Shown here piece after piece: positions 1-10,299 of a stretch of 64,000 nucleotides of DNA. Below the pieces are notes generated by a model, which saw nothing but the letters and a program-made list of their open reading frames with translations, did no database searches and was not told where the DNA came from. The number at the start of each line of letters is the position of its first letter. Within the stretch, counting starts at the first letter, position 1. Source of the stretch: Auanema rhodensis. Lineage: Eukaryota > Nematoda > Chromadorea > Rhabditida > Rhabditidae. The stretch covers positions 1,116,001 to 1,180,000 of the forward strand of contig CAXKVF010000073.1 of the NCBI GenBank assembly GCA_964057225.1. The letters are read 5' to 3'. The position numbers and the translations under genes are program-made.

Positions 1-10
1 CATCACTTTA
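1..10 (+). repeat. Partial monomer at the left edge
   Basis: These ten bases match the end of a unit (monomer 167-176) with the T171A variant (CATCACTTTA). The array therefore continues beyond the left edge of the window. Confidence 0.9.
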
Positions 11-13
11 TCT

Positions 14-23
14 TTCACGTGAA
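14..23. other. Perfect 10-bp palindrome TTCACGTGAA (monomer 4-13)
   Basis: The sequence equals its own reverse complement and contains the CACGTG core recognised by many bHLH and bZIP proteins (G-box or E-box). It recurs in nearly every unit. Rare exceptions include TCCACGTG near 50,766 and a CAGCGAG change next to it near 56,933. Binding by any factor is not shown by the sequence; conservation could simply reflect homogenisation. The entry gives the first-copy coordinates. Confidence 0.8.
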
Positions 24-45
24 GCGAGTTACATACCAAGTGCAC

Positions 46-53
46 ATCACGTG
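46..53 (+). other. ATCACGTG motif (monomer 36-43)
   Basis: This second CACGTG core recurs once per unit. As ATCACGTG it matches the RTCACRTG consensus of budding-yeast CDEI, the Cbf1 site in point centromeres. That match is only eight bases and may be coincidence. The TCACGT part survives in the variant classes with G43T and G43C, although the final G of the core changes. One clear loss of the core is CATCAGGTG near 53,262. Overlapping GTGCAC and TGTACA palindromes flank it. Confidence 0.6.
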
Positions 54-79
54 TACATTTAATTAGCATAAATTAAAGT

Positions 80-85
80 TCACGT
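80..85 (+). other. Third TCACGT motif (monomer 70-75)
   Basis: Each full unit has TCACGT at monomer positions 5, 37 and 70, so the copies are 32 and 33 bp apart, about three helical turns. This third copy is destroyed by T75A in the CGAAAA monomer class and is deleted in the 157-bp units. The first two are almost always intact. The entry marks the first-copy coordinates. Function is unknown. Confidence 0.7.
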
Positions 86-97
86 AAATTTCAAAGT

Positions 98-110
98 CAT
101 GGTTACCATG
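98..110. other. 13-bp dyad CATGGT-T-ACCATG (monomer 88-100)
   Basis: This is a perfect inverted repeat of six bases around one central T. It can form a short cruciform arm or bind a dimeric protein. Three recurrent variants break it: A89G (GTCGTGG), T90C (GTCACGG) and G92T (GTCATGTTT). The polymorphic 101-103 triplet follows directly. In the 157-bp units this dyad is partly duplicated, and it marks the deletion junction. Confidence 0.8.
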
Positions 111-123
111 CACCAATATCAAT

Positions 124-137
124 AAAAATTTGTTTTT
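124..137. other. A5/T5 hairpin-capable tract (monomer 114-127)
   Basis: Five A, then TTTG, then five T, which could pair as a weak stem or give intrinsic curvature. Many recurrent variants (A114T, A114G, A115C, A116C, T121C) fall within it, all in the 5-prime arm or loop, so strict pairing is clearly not required. It is the most AT-rich part of the unit. Confidence 0.55.
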
Positions 138-1946
138 AGACTAATATGGACATGGGGAATCTAATGTTGAAAACCGCATCTCTTGATCTTTCACGTGAAG
201 CGAGTTACATACCAAGTGCACATCACGTGTACATTTAATTAGCATAAATTAAAGTTCACGTAAATTTCAAAGTCATGGTTACCATGAACCAATATCAATA
301 AAAATTTGTTTTTAGACTAATATGGACATGGGGAATCTAATGTTGAAAACCGCATCTCTTTATCTTTCACGTGAAGCGAGTTACATACCAAGTGCACATC
401 ACGTGTACATTTAATTAGCATAAATTAAAGTTCACGTAAATTTCAAAGTCATGGTTACCATGAACCAATATCAATAACAATTTGTTTTTAGACTAATATG
501 GACATGGGGAATCAAATTTTGAAAACCGCATCTCTTTATCTTTCACGTGAAGCGAGTTACATACCAAGTGCACATCACGTGTACATTTAATTAGCATAAA
601 TTAAAGTTCACGTAAATTTCAAAGTCATGGTTACCATGAACCAATATCAATACAAATTTGTTTTTAGACTAATATGGACATGGGGAATCTAATTTTGAAA
701 ACCGCATCACTTTATCTTTCACGTGAAGCGAGTTACATACCAAGTGCACATCACGTGTACATTTAATTAGCATAAATTAAAGTTCACGTAAATTTCAAAG
801 TCATGGTTACCATGCACCAATATCAATAAAAATTTGTTTTTAGACTAATATGGACATGGGGAATCTAATGTTGAAAACCGCATCTCTTGATCTTTCACGT
901 GAAGCGAGTTACATACCAAGTGCACATCACGTGTACATTTAATTAGCATAAATTAAAGTTCACGTAAATTTCAAAGTCATGGTTACCATGAACCAATATC
1001 AATAAAAATTTGTTTTTAGACTAATATGGACATGGGGAATCTAATGTTGAAAACCGCATCTCTTTATCTTTCACGTGAAGCGAGTTACATACCAAGTGCA
1101 CATCACGTTTACAATTAATTAGCATAAATTAAAGTTCACGTAAATTTCAAAGTCATGGTTACCATGAACCAATATCAATAAAAATTTGTTTTTAGACTAA
1201 TATGGACATGGGGAATCTAATTTTGAAAACCGCATCTCTTTATCTTTCACGTGAAGCGAGTTACATACCAAGTGCACATCACGTGTACATTTAATTAGCA
1301 TAAATTAAAGTTCACGTAAATTTCAAAGTCATGGTTACCATGAACCAATATCAATAAAAATTTGTTTTTAGACTAATATGGACATGGGCAATCTAATTTT
1401 GAAAACCGCATCTCTTTATCTTTCACGTGAAGCGAGTTACATACCAAGTGCACATCACGTGTACATTTAATTAGCATAAATTAAAGTTCACGTAAATTTC
1501 AAAGTCATGGTTACCATGAAGCAATATCAATAAAAATTTGTTTTTAGACTAATATGGACATGGGGAATCTAATGTTGAAAACCGCATCTCTTCATCTTTC
1601 ACGTGAAGCGAGTTACATACCAAGTGCACATCACGTGTACATTTAATTAGCATAAATTAAAGGTCACGTAAATTTCAAAGTCATGGTTACCATGCACCAA
1701 TATCAATAAAAATTTGTTTTTAGACTAATATGGACATGGGGAATCTAATTTTGAAAACCGCATCTCTTTATCTTTCACGTGAAGCGAGTTACATACCAAG
1801 TGCACATCACGTGTACATTTAATTAGCATAAATTAAAGTTCACGTAAATTTCAAAGTCATGGTTACCATGAAGCAATATCAATAAAAATTTGTTTTTAGA
1901 CTAATATGGACATGGGGAATCTAATGTTGAAAACCGCATCTCTTCA

Positions 1947-2103
1947 TCTTTCACGTGAAGCGAGTTATATACCAAGTGCACATCACGTGTACATTTAATT
2001 AGCATAATGGTTACCATGGTTACCATGCACCAATATCAATAAAAATTTGTTTTTAGACTAATATGGACATGGGGAATCTAATTTTGAAAACCGCATCTCT
2101 TTA
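1947..2103 (+). repeat. 157-bp shortened monomer, copy 1
   Basis: Compared with the 176-bp unit, 28 bp are missing (monomer 61-88) and nine bases, GTTACCATG, are doubled, a net loss of 19 bp. The junction lies at 2001-2030, reading AGCATAATGG and then two overlapping GGTTACCATG copies. The unit also carries TTATATACC instead of TTACATACC. The third TCACGT is lost. Confidence 0.93.
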
Positions 2104-4372
2104 TCTTTCACGTGAAGCGAGTTACATACCAAGTGCACATCACGTGTACATTTAATTAGCATAAATTAAAGTTCACGTAAATTTCAAAGTCATGGTTACC
2201 ATGAACCAATATCAATAACAATTTGTTTTTAGACTAATATGGACATGGGGAATCAAATTTTGAAAACCGCATCTCTTTATCTTTCACGTGAAGCGAGTTA
2301 CATACCAAGTGCACATCACGTGTACATTTAATTAGCATAAATTAAAGTTCACGTAAATTTCAAAGTCATGGTTACCATGAACCAATATCAATACAAATTT
2401 GTTTTTAGACTAATATGGACATGGGGAATCTAATTTTGAAAACCGCATCACTTTATCTTTCACGTGAAGCGAGTTACATACCAAGTGCACATCACGTGTA
2501 CATTTAATTAGCATAAATTAAAGTTCACGTAAATTTCAAAGTCATGGTTACCATGCACCAATATCAATAAAAATTTGTTTTTAGACTAATATGGACATGG
2601 GGAATCTAATGTTGAAAACCGCATCTCTTGATCTTTCACGTGAAGCGAGTTACATACCAAGTGCACATCACGTGTACATTTAATTAGCATAAATTAAAGT
2701 TCACGTAAATTTCAAAGTCATGGTTACCATGAACCAATATCAATAAAAATTTGTTTTTAGACTAATATGGACATGGGGAATCTAATGTTGAAAACCGCAT
2801 CTCTTTATCTTTCACGTGAAGCGAGTTACATACCAAGTGCACATCACGTGTACATTTAATTAGCATAAATTAAAGTTCACGTAAATTTCAAAGTCATGGT
2901 TACCATGAACCAATATCAATACAAATTTGTTTTTAGACTAATATGGACATGGGGAATCTAATTTTGAAAACCGCATCACTTTATCTTTCACGTGAAGCGA
3001 GTTACATACCAAGTGCACATCACGTGTACATTTAATTAGCATAAATTAAAGTTCACGTAAATTTCAAAGTCATGGTTACCATGCACCAATATCAATAAAA
3101 ATTTGTTTTTAGACTAATATGGACATGGGGAATCTAATGTTGAAAACCGCATCTCTTGATCTTTCACGTGAAGCGAGTTACATACCAAGTGCACATCACG
3201 TGTACATTTAATTAGCATAAATTAAAGTTCACGTAAATTTCAAAGTCATGGTTACCATGAACCAATATCAATAAAAATTTGTTTTTAGACTAATATGGAC
3301 ATGGGGAATCTAATGTTGAAAACCGCATCTCTTTATCTTTCACGTGAAGCGAGTTACATACCAAGTGCACATCACGTTTACAATTAATTAGCATAAATTA
3401 AAGTTCACGTAAATTTCAAAGTCATGGTTACCATGAACCAATATCAATAAAAATTTGTTTTTAGACTAATATGGACATGGGGAATCTAATTTTGAAAACC
3501 GCATCTCTTTATCTTTCACGTGAAGCGAGTTACATACCAAGTGCACATCACGTGTACATTTAATTAGCATAAATTAAAGTTCACGTAAATTTCAAAGTCA
3601 TGGTTACCATGAACCAATATCAATAAAAATTTGTTTTTAGACTAATATGGACATGGGCAATCTAATTTTGAAAACCGCATCTCTTTATCTTTCACGTGAA
3701 GCGAGTTACATACCAAGTGCACATCACGTGTACATTTATTTAGCATAAATTAAAGTTCACGTAAATTTCAAAGTCATGGTTACCATGAAGCAATATCAAT
3801 AAAAATTTGTTTTTAGACTAATATGGACATGGGGAATCTAATGTTGAAAACCGCATCTCTTCATCTTTCACGTGAAGCGAGTTACATACCAAGTGCACAT
3901 CACGTGTACATTTAATTAGCATAAATTAAAGGTCACGTAAATTTCAAAGTCATGGTTACCATGCACCAATATCAATAAAAATTTGTTTTTAGACTAATAT
4001 GGACATGGGGAATCTAATTTTGAAAACCGCATCTCTTTATCTTTCACGTGAAGCGAGTTACATACCAAGTGCACATCACGTGTACATTTAATTAGCATAA
4101 ATTAAAGTTCACGTAAATTTCAAAGTCATGGTTACCATGAAGCAATATCAATAAAAATTTGTTTTTAGACTAATATGGACATGGGGAATCTAATGTTGAA
4201 AACCGCATCTCTTCATCTTTCACGTGAAGCGAGTTATATACCAAGTGCACATCACGTGTACATTTAATTAGCATAATGGTTACCATGGTTACCATGCACC
4301 AATATCAATAAAAATTTGTTTTTAGACTAATATGGACATGGGGAATCTAATTTTGAAAACCGCATCTCTTTA
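2104..4372 (+). repeat. Repeat of the 363-2103 monomer series, with an inner three-monomer duplication
   Basis: The barcode order from 363 is A116C with T152A; A115C; T171A with G156; TTGATC; G43T/T48A; G147C; AAG; AAAGGTC; AAG; 157-bp unit. The same order returns from 2104. Here, however, the three units at 2280, 2456 and 2632 are followed by near-copies at 2808, 2984 and 3160 before the series resumes at 3336. This fits local unequal exchange of 528 bp inside a longer duplication. Confidence 0.8.
4216..4372 (+). repeat. 157-bp shortened monomer, copy 2
   Basis: Same junction as copy 1 (about 4270-4299) and the same TTATATACC marker. It lies 2,269 bp after copy 1, which is twelve full units plus one shortened unit, so it was carried along by segmental duplication. 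Confidence 0.93.
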
Positions 4373-5076
4373 TCTTTCACGTGAAGCGAGTTACATACCA
4401 AGTGCACATCACGTGTACATTTAATTAGCATAAATTAAAGTTCACGTAAATTTCAAAGTCGTGGTTACCATGCACCAATATCAATAAAAATTCGTTTTTA
4501 GACTAATATGGACATGGGGAATCTAATTTTGAAAACCGCATCTCTTTATCTTTCACGTGAAGCGAGTTACATACCAAGTGCACATCACGTGTACATTTAA
4601 TTAGCATCAATTAAAGTTCACGTAAATTTCAAAGTCATGGTTACCATGAAGCAATATCAATAAAAATTTGTTTTTAGACTAATATGGACATGGGGAATCT
4701 AATGTTGAAAACCGCATCTCTTCATCTTTCACGTGAAGCGAGTTACATACCAAGTGCACATCACGTGTACATTTAATTAGCATAAATTAAAGTTCACGTA
4801 AATTTCAAAGTCATGGTTACCATGCACCAATATCAATAAAAATTTGTTTTTAGACTAATATGGACATGGGGAATCTAATTTTGAAAACCGCATCTCTTTA
4901 TCTTTCACGTGAAGCGAGTTACATACCAAGTGCACATCACGTGTACATTTAATTAGCATAAATTAAAGTTCACGTAAATTTCAAAGTCATGGTTACCATG
5001 AAGCAATATCAATAAAAATTTGTTTTTAGACTAATATGGACATGGGGAATCTAATGTTGAAAACCGCATCTCTTCA

Positions 5077-5233
5077 TCTTTCACGTGAAGCGAGTTATAT
5101 ACCAAGTGCACATCACGTGTACATTTAATTAGCATAATGGTTACCATGGTTACCATGCACCAATATCAATAAAAATTTGTTTTTAGACTAATATGGACAT
5201 GGGGAATCTAATTTTGAAAACCGCATCTCTTTA
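5077..5233 (+). repeat. 157-bp shortened monomer, copy 3
   Basis: Same junction (about 5131-5160) and marker. It lies 861 bp after copy 2, which is four full units plus one shortened unit. Confidence 0.93.
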
Positions 5234-8200
5234 TCTTTCACGTGAAGCGAGTTACATACCAAGTGCACATCACGTGTACATTTAATTAGCATAAATTAAA
5301 GTTCACGTAAATTTCAAAGTCATGGTTACCATGAACCAATATCAATAAAAATTTGTTTTTAGACTAATATGGACATGGGGAATCTAATTTTGAAAACCGC
5401 ATCTCTTTATCTTTCACGTGAAGCGAGTTACATACCAAGTGCACATCACGTGTACATTTAATTAGCATAAATTAAAGTTCACGTAAATTTCAAAGTCGTG
5501 GTTACCATGCACCAATATCAATAAAAATTCGTTTTTAGACTAATATGGACATGGGGAATCTAATTTTGAAAACCGCATCTCTTTATCTTTCACGTGAAGC
5601 GAGTTACATACCAAGTGCACATCACGTGTACATTTAATTAGCATAAATTAAAGTTCACGTAAATTTCAAAGTCATGGTTACCATGCACCAATATCAATGA
5701 AAATTTGTTTTTAGACTAATATGGACATGGGGAATCTAATTTTGAAAACCGCATCTCTTTATCTTTCACGTGAAGCGAGTTACATACCAAGTGCACATCA
5801 CGTGTACATTTAATTAGCATAAATTAAAGTTCACGTAAATTTCAAAGTCATGGTTACCATGAACCAATATCAATTAAAATTCGTTTTTAGACTAATATGG
5901 ACATGGGCAATCTAATTTTGAAAACCGCATCTCTTTATCTTTCACGTGAAGCGAGTTACATACCAAGTGCACATCACGTGTACATTTAATTAGCATAAAT
6001 TAAAGTTCACGTAAATTTCAAAGTCATGGTTACCATGCACCAATATCAATAAAAATTTGTTTTTAGACTAATATGGACATGGGGAATCTAATTTTGAAAA
6101 CCGCATCTCTTTATCTTTCACGTGAAGCGAGTTACATACCAAGTGCACATCACGTGTACATTTAATTAGCATAAATTAAAGTTCACGTAAATTTCAAAGT
6201 CATGGTTACCATGAACCAATATCAATAACAATTTGTTTTTAGACTAATATGGACATGGGCAATCTAATTTTGAAAACCGCATCTCTTTATCTTTCACGTG
6301 AAGCGAGTTACATACCAAGTGCACATCACGTGTACATTTAATTAGCATAAATTAAAGTTCACGTAAATTTCAAAGTCATGGTTACCATGCACCAATATCA
6401 ATAAAAATTTGTTTTTAGACTAATATGAACATGAGGAATCTAATTTTGAAAACCGCATCTCTTTATCTTTCACGTGAAGCGAGTTACATACCGAGTGCAC
6501 ATCACGTGTACATTTAATTAGCATAAATTAAAGTTCACGTAAATTTCAAAGTCATGGTTACCATGCACCAATATCAATAAAAATTTGTTTTTAGACTAAT
6601 ATGGACATGGGGAATCTAATGTTGAAAACCGCATCTCTTTATCTTTCACGTGAAGCGAGTTACATACCAAGTGCACATCACGTTTACAATTAATTAGCAT
6701 AAATTAAAGTGCACGTAAATTTCAAAGTCATGGTTACCATGAACCAATATCAATACAAATTTGTTTTTAGACTAATATGGACATGGGGAATCTAATGTTG
6801 AAAACCGCATCTCTTTATCTTTCACGTGAAGCGAGTTACATACCAAGTGCACATCACGTGTACATTTAATTAGCATAAATTAAAGTTCACGTAAATTTCA
6901 AAGTCATGGTTACCATGAACCAATATCAATAAAAATTTGTTTTTAGACTAATATGGACATGGGCAATCTAATTTTGAAAACCGCATCTCTTTATCTTTCA
7001 CGTGAAACGAGTTACATACCAAGTGCACATCACGTGTACATTTAATTAGCATAAATTAAAGTTCACGTAAATTTCAAAGTCATGGTTACCATGCACCAAT
7101 ATCAATAAAAATTTGTTTTTAGACTAATATGGACATGAGGAATCTAATTTTGAAAACCGCATCTCTTTATCTTTCACGTGAAGCGAGTTACATACCGAGT
7201 GCACATCACGTGTACATTTAATTAGCATAAATTAAAGTTCACGTAAATTTCAAAGTCATGGTTACCATGCACCAATATCAATAAAAATTTGTTTTTAGAC
7301 TAATATGGACATGGGGAATCTAATTTTGAAAACCGCATCTCTTCATCTTTCACGTGAAGCGAGTTACATACCAAGTGCACATCACGTCTAAATTTAATTA
7401 GCATAAATTAAAGTTCACGAAAATTTCAAAGTCATGGTTACCATGAACCAATATCAATAAAAATTTGTTTTTAGACTAATATGGACATGGGCAATCTAAT
7501 TTTGAAAACCGCATCTCTTCATCTTTCACGTGAAGCGAGTTACATACCAAGTGCACATCACGTGTACATTTAATTAGCATAAATTAAAGTTCACGTAAAT
7601 TTCAAAGTCATGGTTACCATGAACCAATATCAATAAAAATTTGTTTTTAGACTAATATGGATATGGGGAATCTAATTATGAAAACCGCATCTCTTTATCT
7701 TTCACGTGAAGCGAGTTACACACCAAGTGCACATCACGTGTACATTTAATTAGCATAAATTAAAGTTCACGTAAATTTCAAAGTCATGGTTACCATGCAC
7801 CAATATCAATAAAAATTTGTTTTTAGACTAATATGGACATGGGGAATCTAATTTTGAAAACCGCATCTCTTTATCTTTCACGTGAAGCGAGTTACATACC
7901 AAGTGCACATCACGTGTACATTTAATTAGCATAAATTAAAGTTCACGTAAATTTCAAAGTCATGGTTACCATGCACCAATATCAATAAAAATTTGTTTTT
8001 AGACTAATATGGACATGGGGAATCTAATGTTGAAAACCGCATCTCTTTATCTTTCACGTGAAGCGAGTTACATACCAAGTGCACATCACGTGTACATTTA
8101 ATTAGCATAAATTAAAGTTCACGTAAATTTCAAAGTCATGGTTACCATGAACCAATATCAATAAAAATTTGTTTTTAGACTAATATGGACATGGGGAATC

Positions 8201-9281
8201 TAATGTTGAAAACCGCATCTCTTTATCTTTCACGTGAAGCGAGTTACATACCAAGTGCACATCACGTGTACATTTAATTAGCATAAATTAAAGTTCACGT
8301 AAATTTCAAAGTCATGATTACCATGAACCAATATCAATAACAATTTGTTTTTAGACTAATATGGACATGGGGAATCAAATTTTGAAAACCGCATCTCTTT
8401 ATCTTTCACGTGAAGCGAGTTACATACCAAGTGCACATCACGTGTACATTTAATTAGCATAAATTAAAGTTCACGTAAATTTCAAAGTCATGGTTACCAT
8501 GAACCAATATCAATACAAATTTGTTTTTAGACTAATATGGACATGGGGAATCTAATTTTGAAAACCGCATCACTTTATCTTTCACGTGAAGCGAGTTACA
8601 TACCAAGTGCACATCACGTGTACATTTAATTAGCATAAATTAAAGTTCACGTAAATTTCAAAGTCATGGTTACCATGCACCAATATCAATAAAAATTTGT
8701 TTTTAGACTAATATGGACATGGGGAATCTAATGTTGAAAACCGCATCTCTTGATCTTTCACGTGAAGCGAGTTACATACCAAGTGCACATCACGTGTACA
8801 TTTAATTAGCATAAATTAAAGTTCACGTAAATTTCAAAGTCATGGTTACCATGAACCAATATCAATAAAAATTTGTTTTTAGACTAATATGGACATGGGG
8901 AATCTAATGTTGAAAACCGCATCTCTTTATCTTTCACGTGAAGCGAGTTACATACCAAGTGCACATCACGTGTACATTTAATTAGCATAAATTAAAGGTC
9001 ACGTAAATTTCAAAGTCATGGTTACCATGCACCAATATCAATAAAAATTTGTTTTTAGACTAATATGGACATGGGGAATCTAATTTTGAAAACCGCATCT
9101 CTTTATCTTTCACGTGAAGCGAGTTACATACCAAGTGCACATCACGTGTACATTTAATTAGCATAAATTAAAGTTCACGTAAATTTCAAAGTCATGGTTA
9201 CCATGAAGCAATATCAATAAAAATTTGTTTTTAGACTAATATGGACATGGGGAATCTAATGTTGAAAACCGCATCTCTTCA

Positions 9282-9438
9282 TCTTTCACGTGAAGCGAGT
9301 TATATACCAAGTGCACATCACGTGTACATTTAATTAGCATAATGGTTACCATGGTTACCATGCACCAATATCAATAAAAATTTGTTTTTAGACTAATATG
9401 GACATGGGGAATCTAATTTTGAAAACCGCATCTCTTTA
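9282..9438 (+). repeat. 157-bp shortened monomer, copy 4
   Basis: Same junction (about 9336-9365) and marker. It lies 5,066 bp after copy 2 and is its counterpart in the second long block of zone A. Confidence 0.93.
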
Positions 9439-10142
9439 TCTTTCACGTGAAGCGAGTTACATACCAAGTGCACATCACGTGTACATTTAATTAGCATAAA
9501 TTAAAGTTCACGTAAATTTCAAAGTCGTGGTTACCATGCACCAATATCAATAAAAATTCGTTTTTAGACTAATATGGACATGGGGAATCTAATTTTGAAA
9601 ACCGCATCTCTTTATCTTTCACGTGAAGCGAGTTACATACCAAGTGCACATCACGTGTACATTTAATTAGCATCAATTAAAGTTCACGTAAATTTCAAAG
9701 TCATGGTTACCATGAAGCAATATCAATAAAAATTTGTTTTTAGACTAATATGGACATGGGGAATCTAATGTTGAAAACCGCATCTCTTCATCTTTCACGT
9801 GAAGCGAGTTACATACCAAGTGCACATCACGTGTACATTTAATTAGCATAAATTAAAGTTCACGTAAATTTCAAAGTCATGGTTACCATGCACCAATATC
9901 AATAAAAATTTGTTTTTAGACTAATATGGACATGGGGAATCTAATTTTGAAAACCGCATCTCTTTATCTTTCACGTGAAGCGAGTTACATACCAAGTGCA
10001 CATCACGTGTACATTTAATTAGCATAAATTAAAGTTCACGTAAATTTCAAAGTCATGGTTACCATGAAGCAATATCAATAAAAATTTGTTTTTAGACTAA
10101 TATGGACATGGGGAATCTAATGTTGAAAACCGCATCTCTTCA

Positions 10143-10299
10143 TCTTTCACGTGAAGCGAGTTATATACCAAGTGCACATCACGTGTACATTTAATTAGCA
10201 TAATGGTTACCATGGTTACCATGCACCAATATCAATAAAAATTTGTTTTTAGACTAATATGGACATGGGGAATCTAATTTTGAAAACCGCATCTCTTTA
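10143..10299 (+). repeat. 157-bp shortened monomer, copy 5
   Basis: Same junction (about 10197-10226) and marker. It lies 861 bp after copy 4 and 5,066 bp after copy 3, so the pair of shortened units moved together. Confidence 0.93.

Larger units (their letters stand above)
11..186 (+). repeat. Reference copy of the 176-bp monomer
   Basis: This is the first complete unit and serves here as the coordinate frame (monomer position 1 = base 11; the strand and phase are arbitrary). Recurrent variants in this frame are: G43T with T48A; G43C with C46A; A47G; T75A; T79A; A89G; T90C; G92T; 101-103 reading CAC, AAC or AAG; A114T or A114G; A115C; A116C; T121C; C131A; T143G; G145A or G145T; G147C; T152A; T/G at 156; C167T; T171A; T, G or C at 175; A176G. 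Most of the other positions are nearly invariant across the window. The 101-103 triplet, just after the CATGGTTACCATG dyad, is the most frequently variable site. This copy carries CAC at 101-103 and G at 156. Confidence 0.93.
3864..8049 (+). repeat. Long duplicated block, first copy
   Basis: Barcodes here recur in the same order about 5 kb to the right. The offset is 5,066 bp for the shortened units at 4216 and 5077, and 5,418 bp from the A114G unit at 5586 onward, because the second copy has two extra monomers. Shared rare markers include GAAACGAG near 7,004, ACCGAGTG near 6,490 and 7,196, TGGATATGGGG near 7,661 and TAATTATG near 7,675. Differences such as AAGTGCACG near 6,710 and ATTCG near 5,880 show that the copies have since diverged slightly. 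Confidence 0.85.

Noticed and set aside
11-186. CENP-B box in the monomer
   Set aside because: I looked for the TTCG...CGGGA pattern on both strands and found nothing close. The CACGTG dyads are a different motif.
11-186. AATAAA and AATTAA strings as polyadenylation or promoter signals
   Set aside because: They are expected by chance in AT-rich satellite DNA, and no transcript or gene is present for them to serve.
11-186. Match to known Arabidopsis, Brassica, rice or maize centromere repeats
   Set aside because: The length is similar to some (about 155-180 bp), but the sequence does not resemble the consensus units I remember. No search could be run, so I leave the family unnamed.
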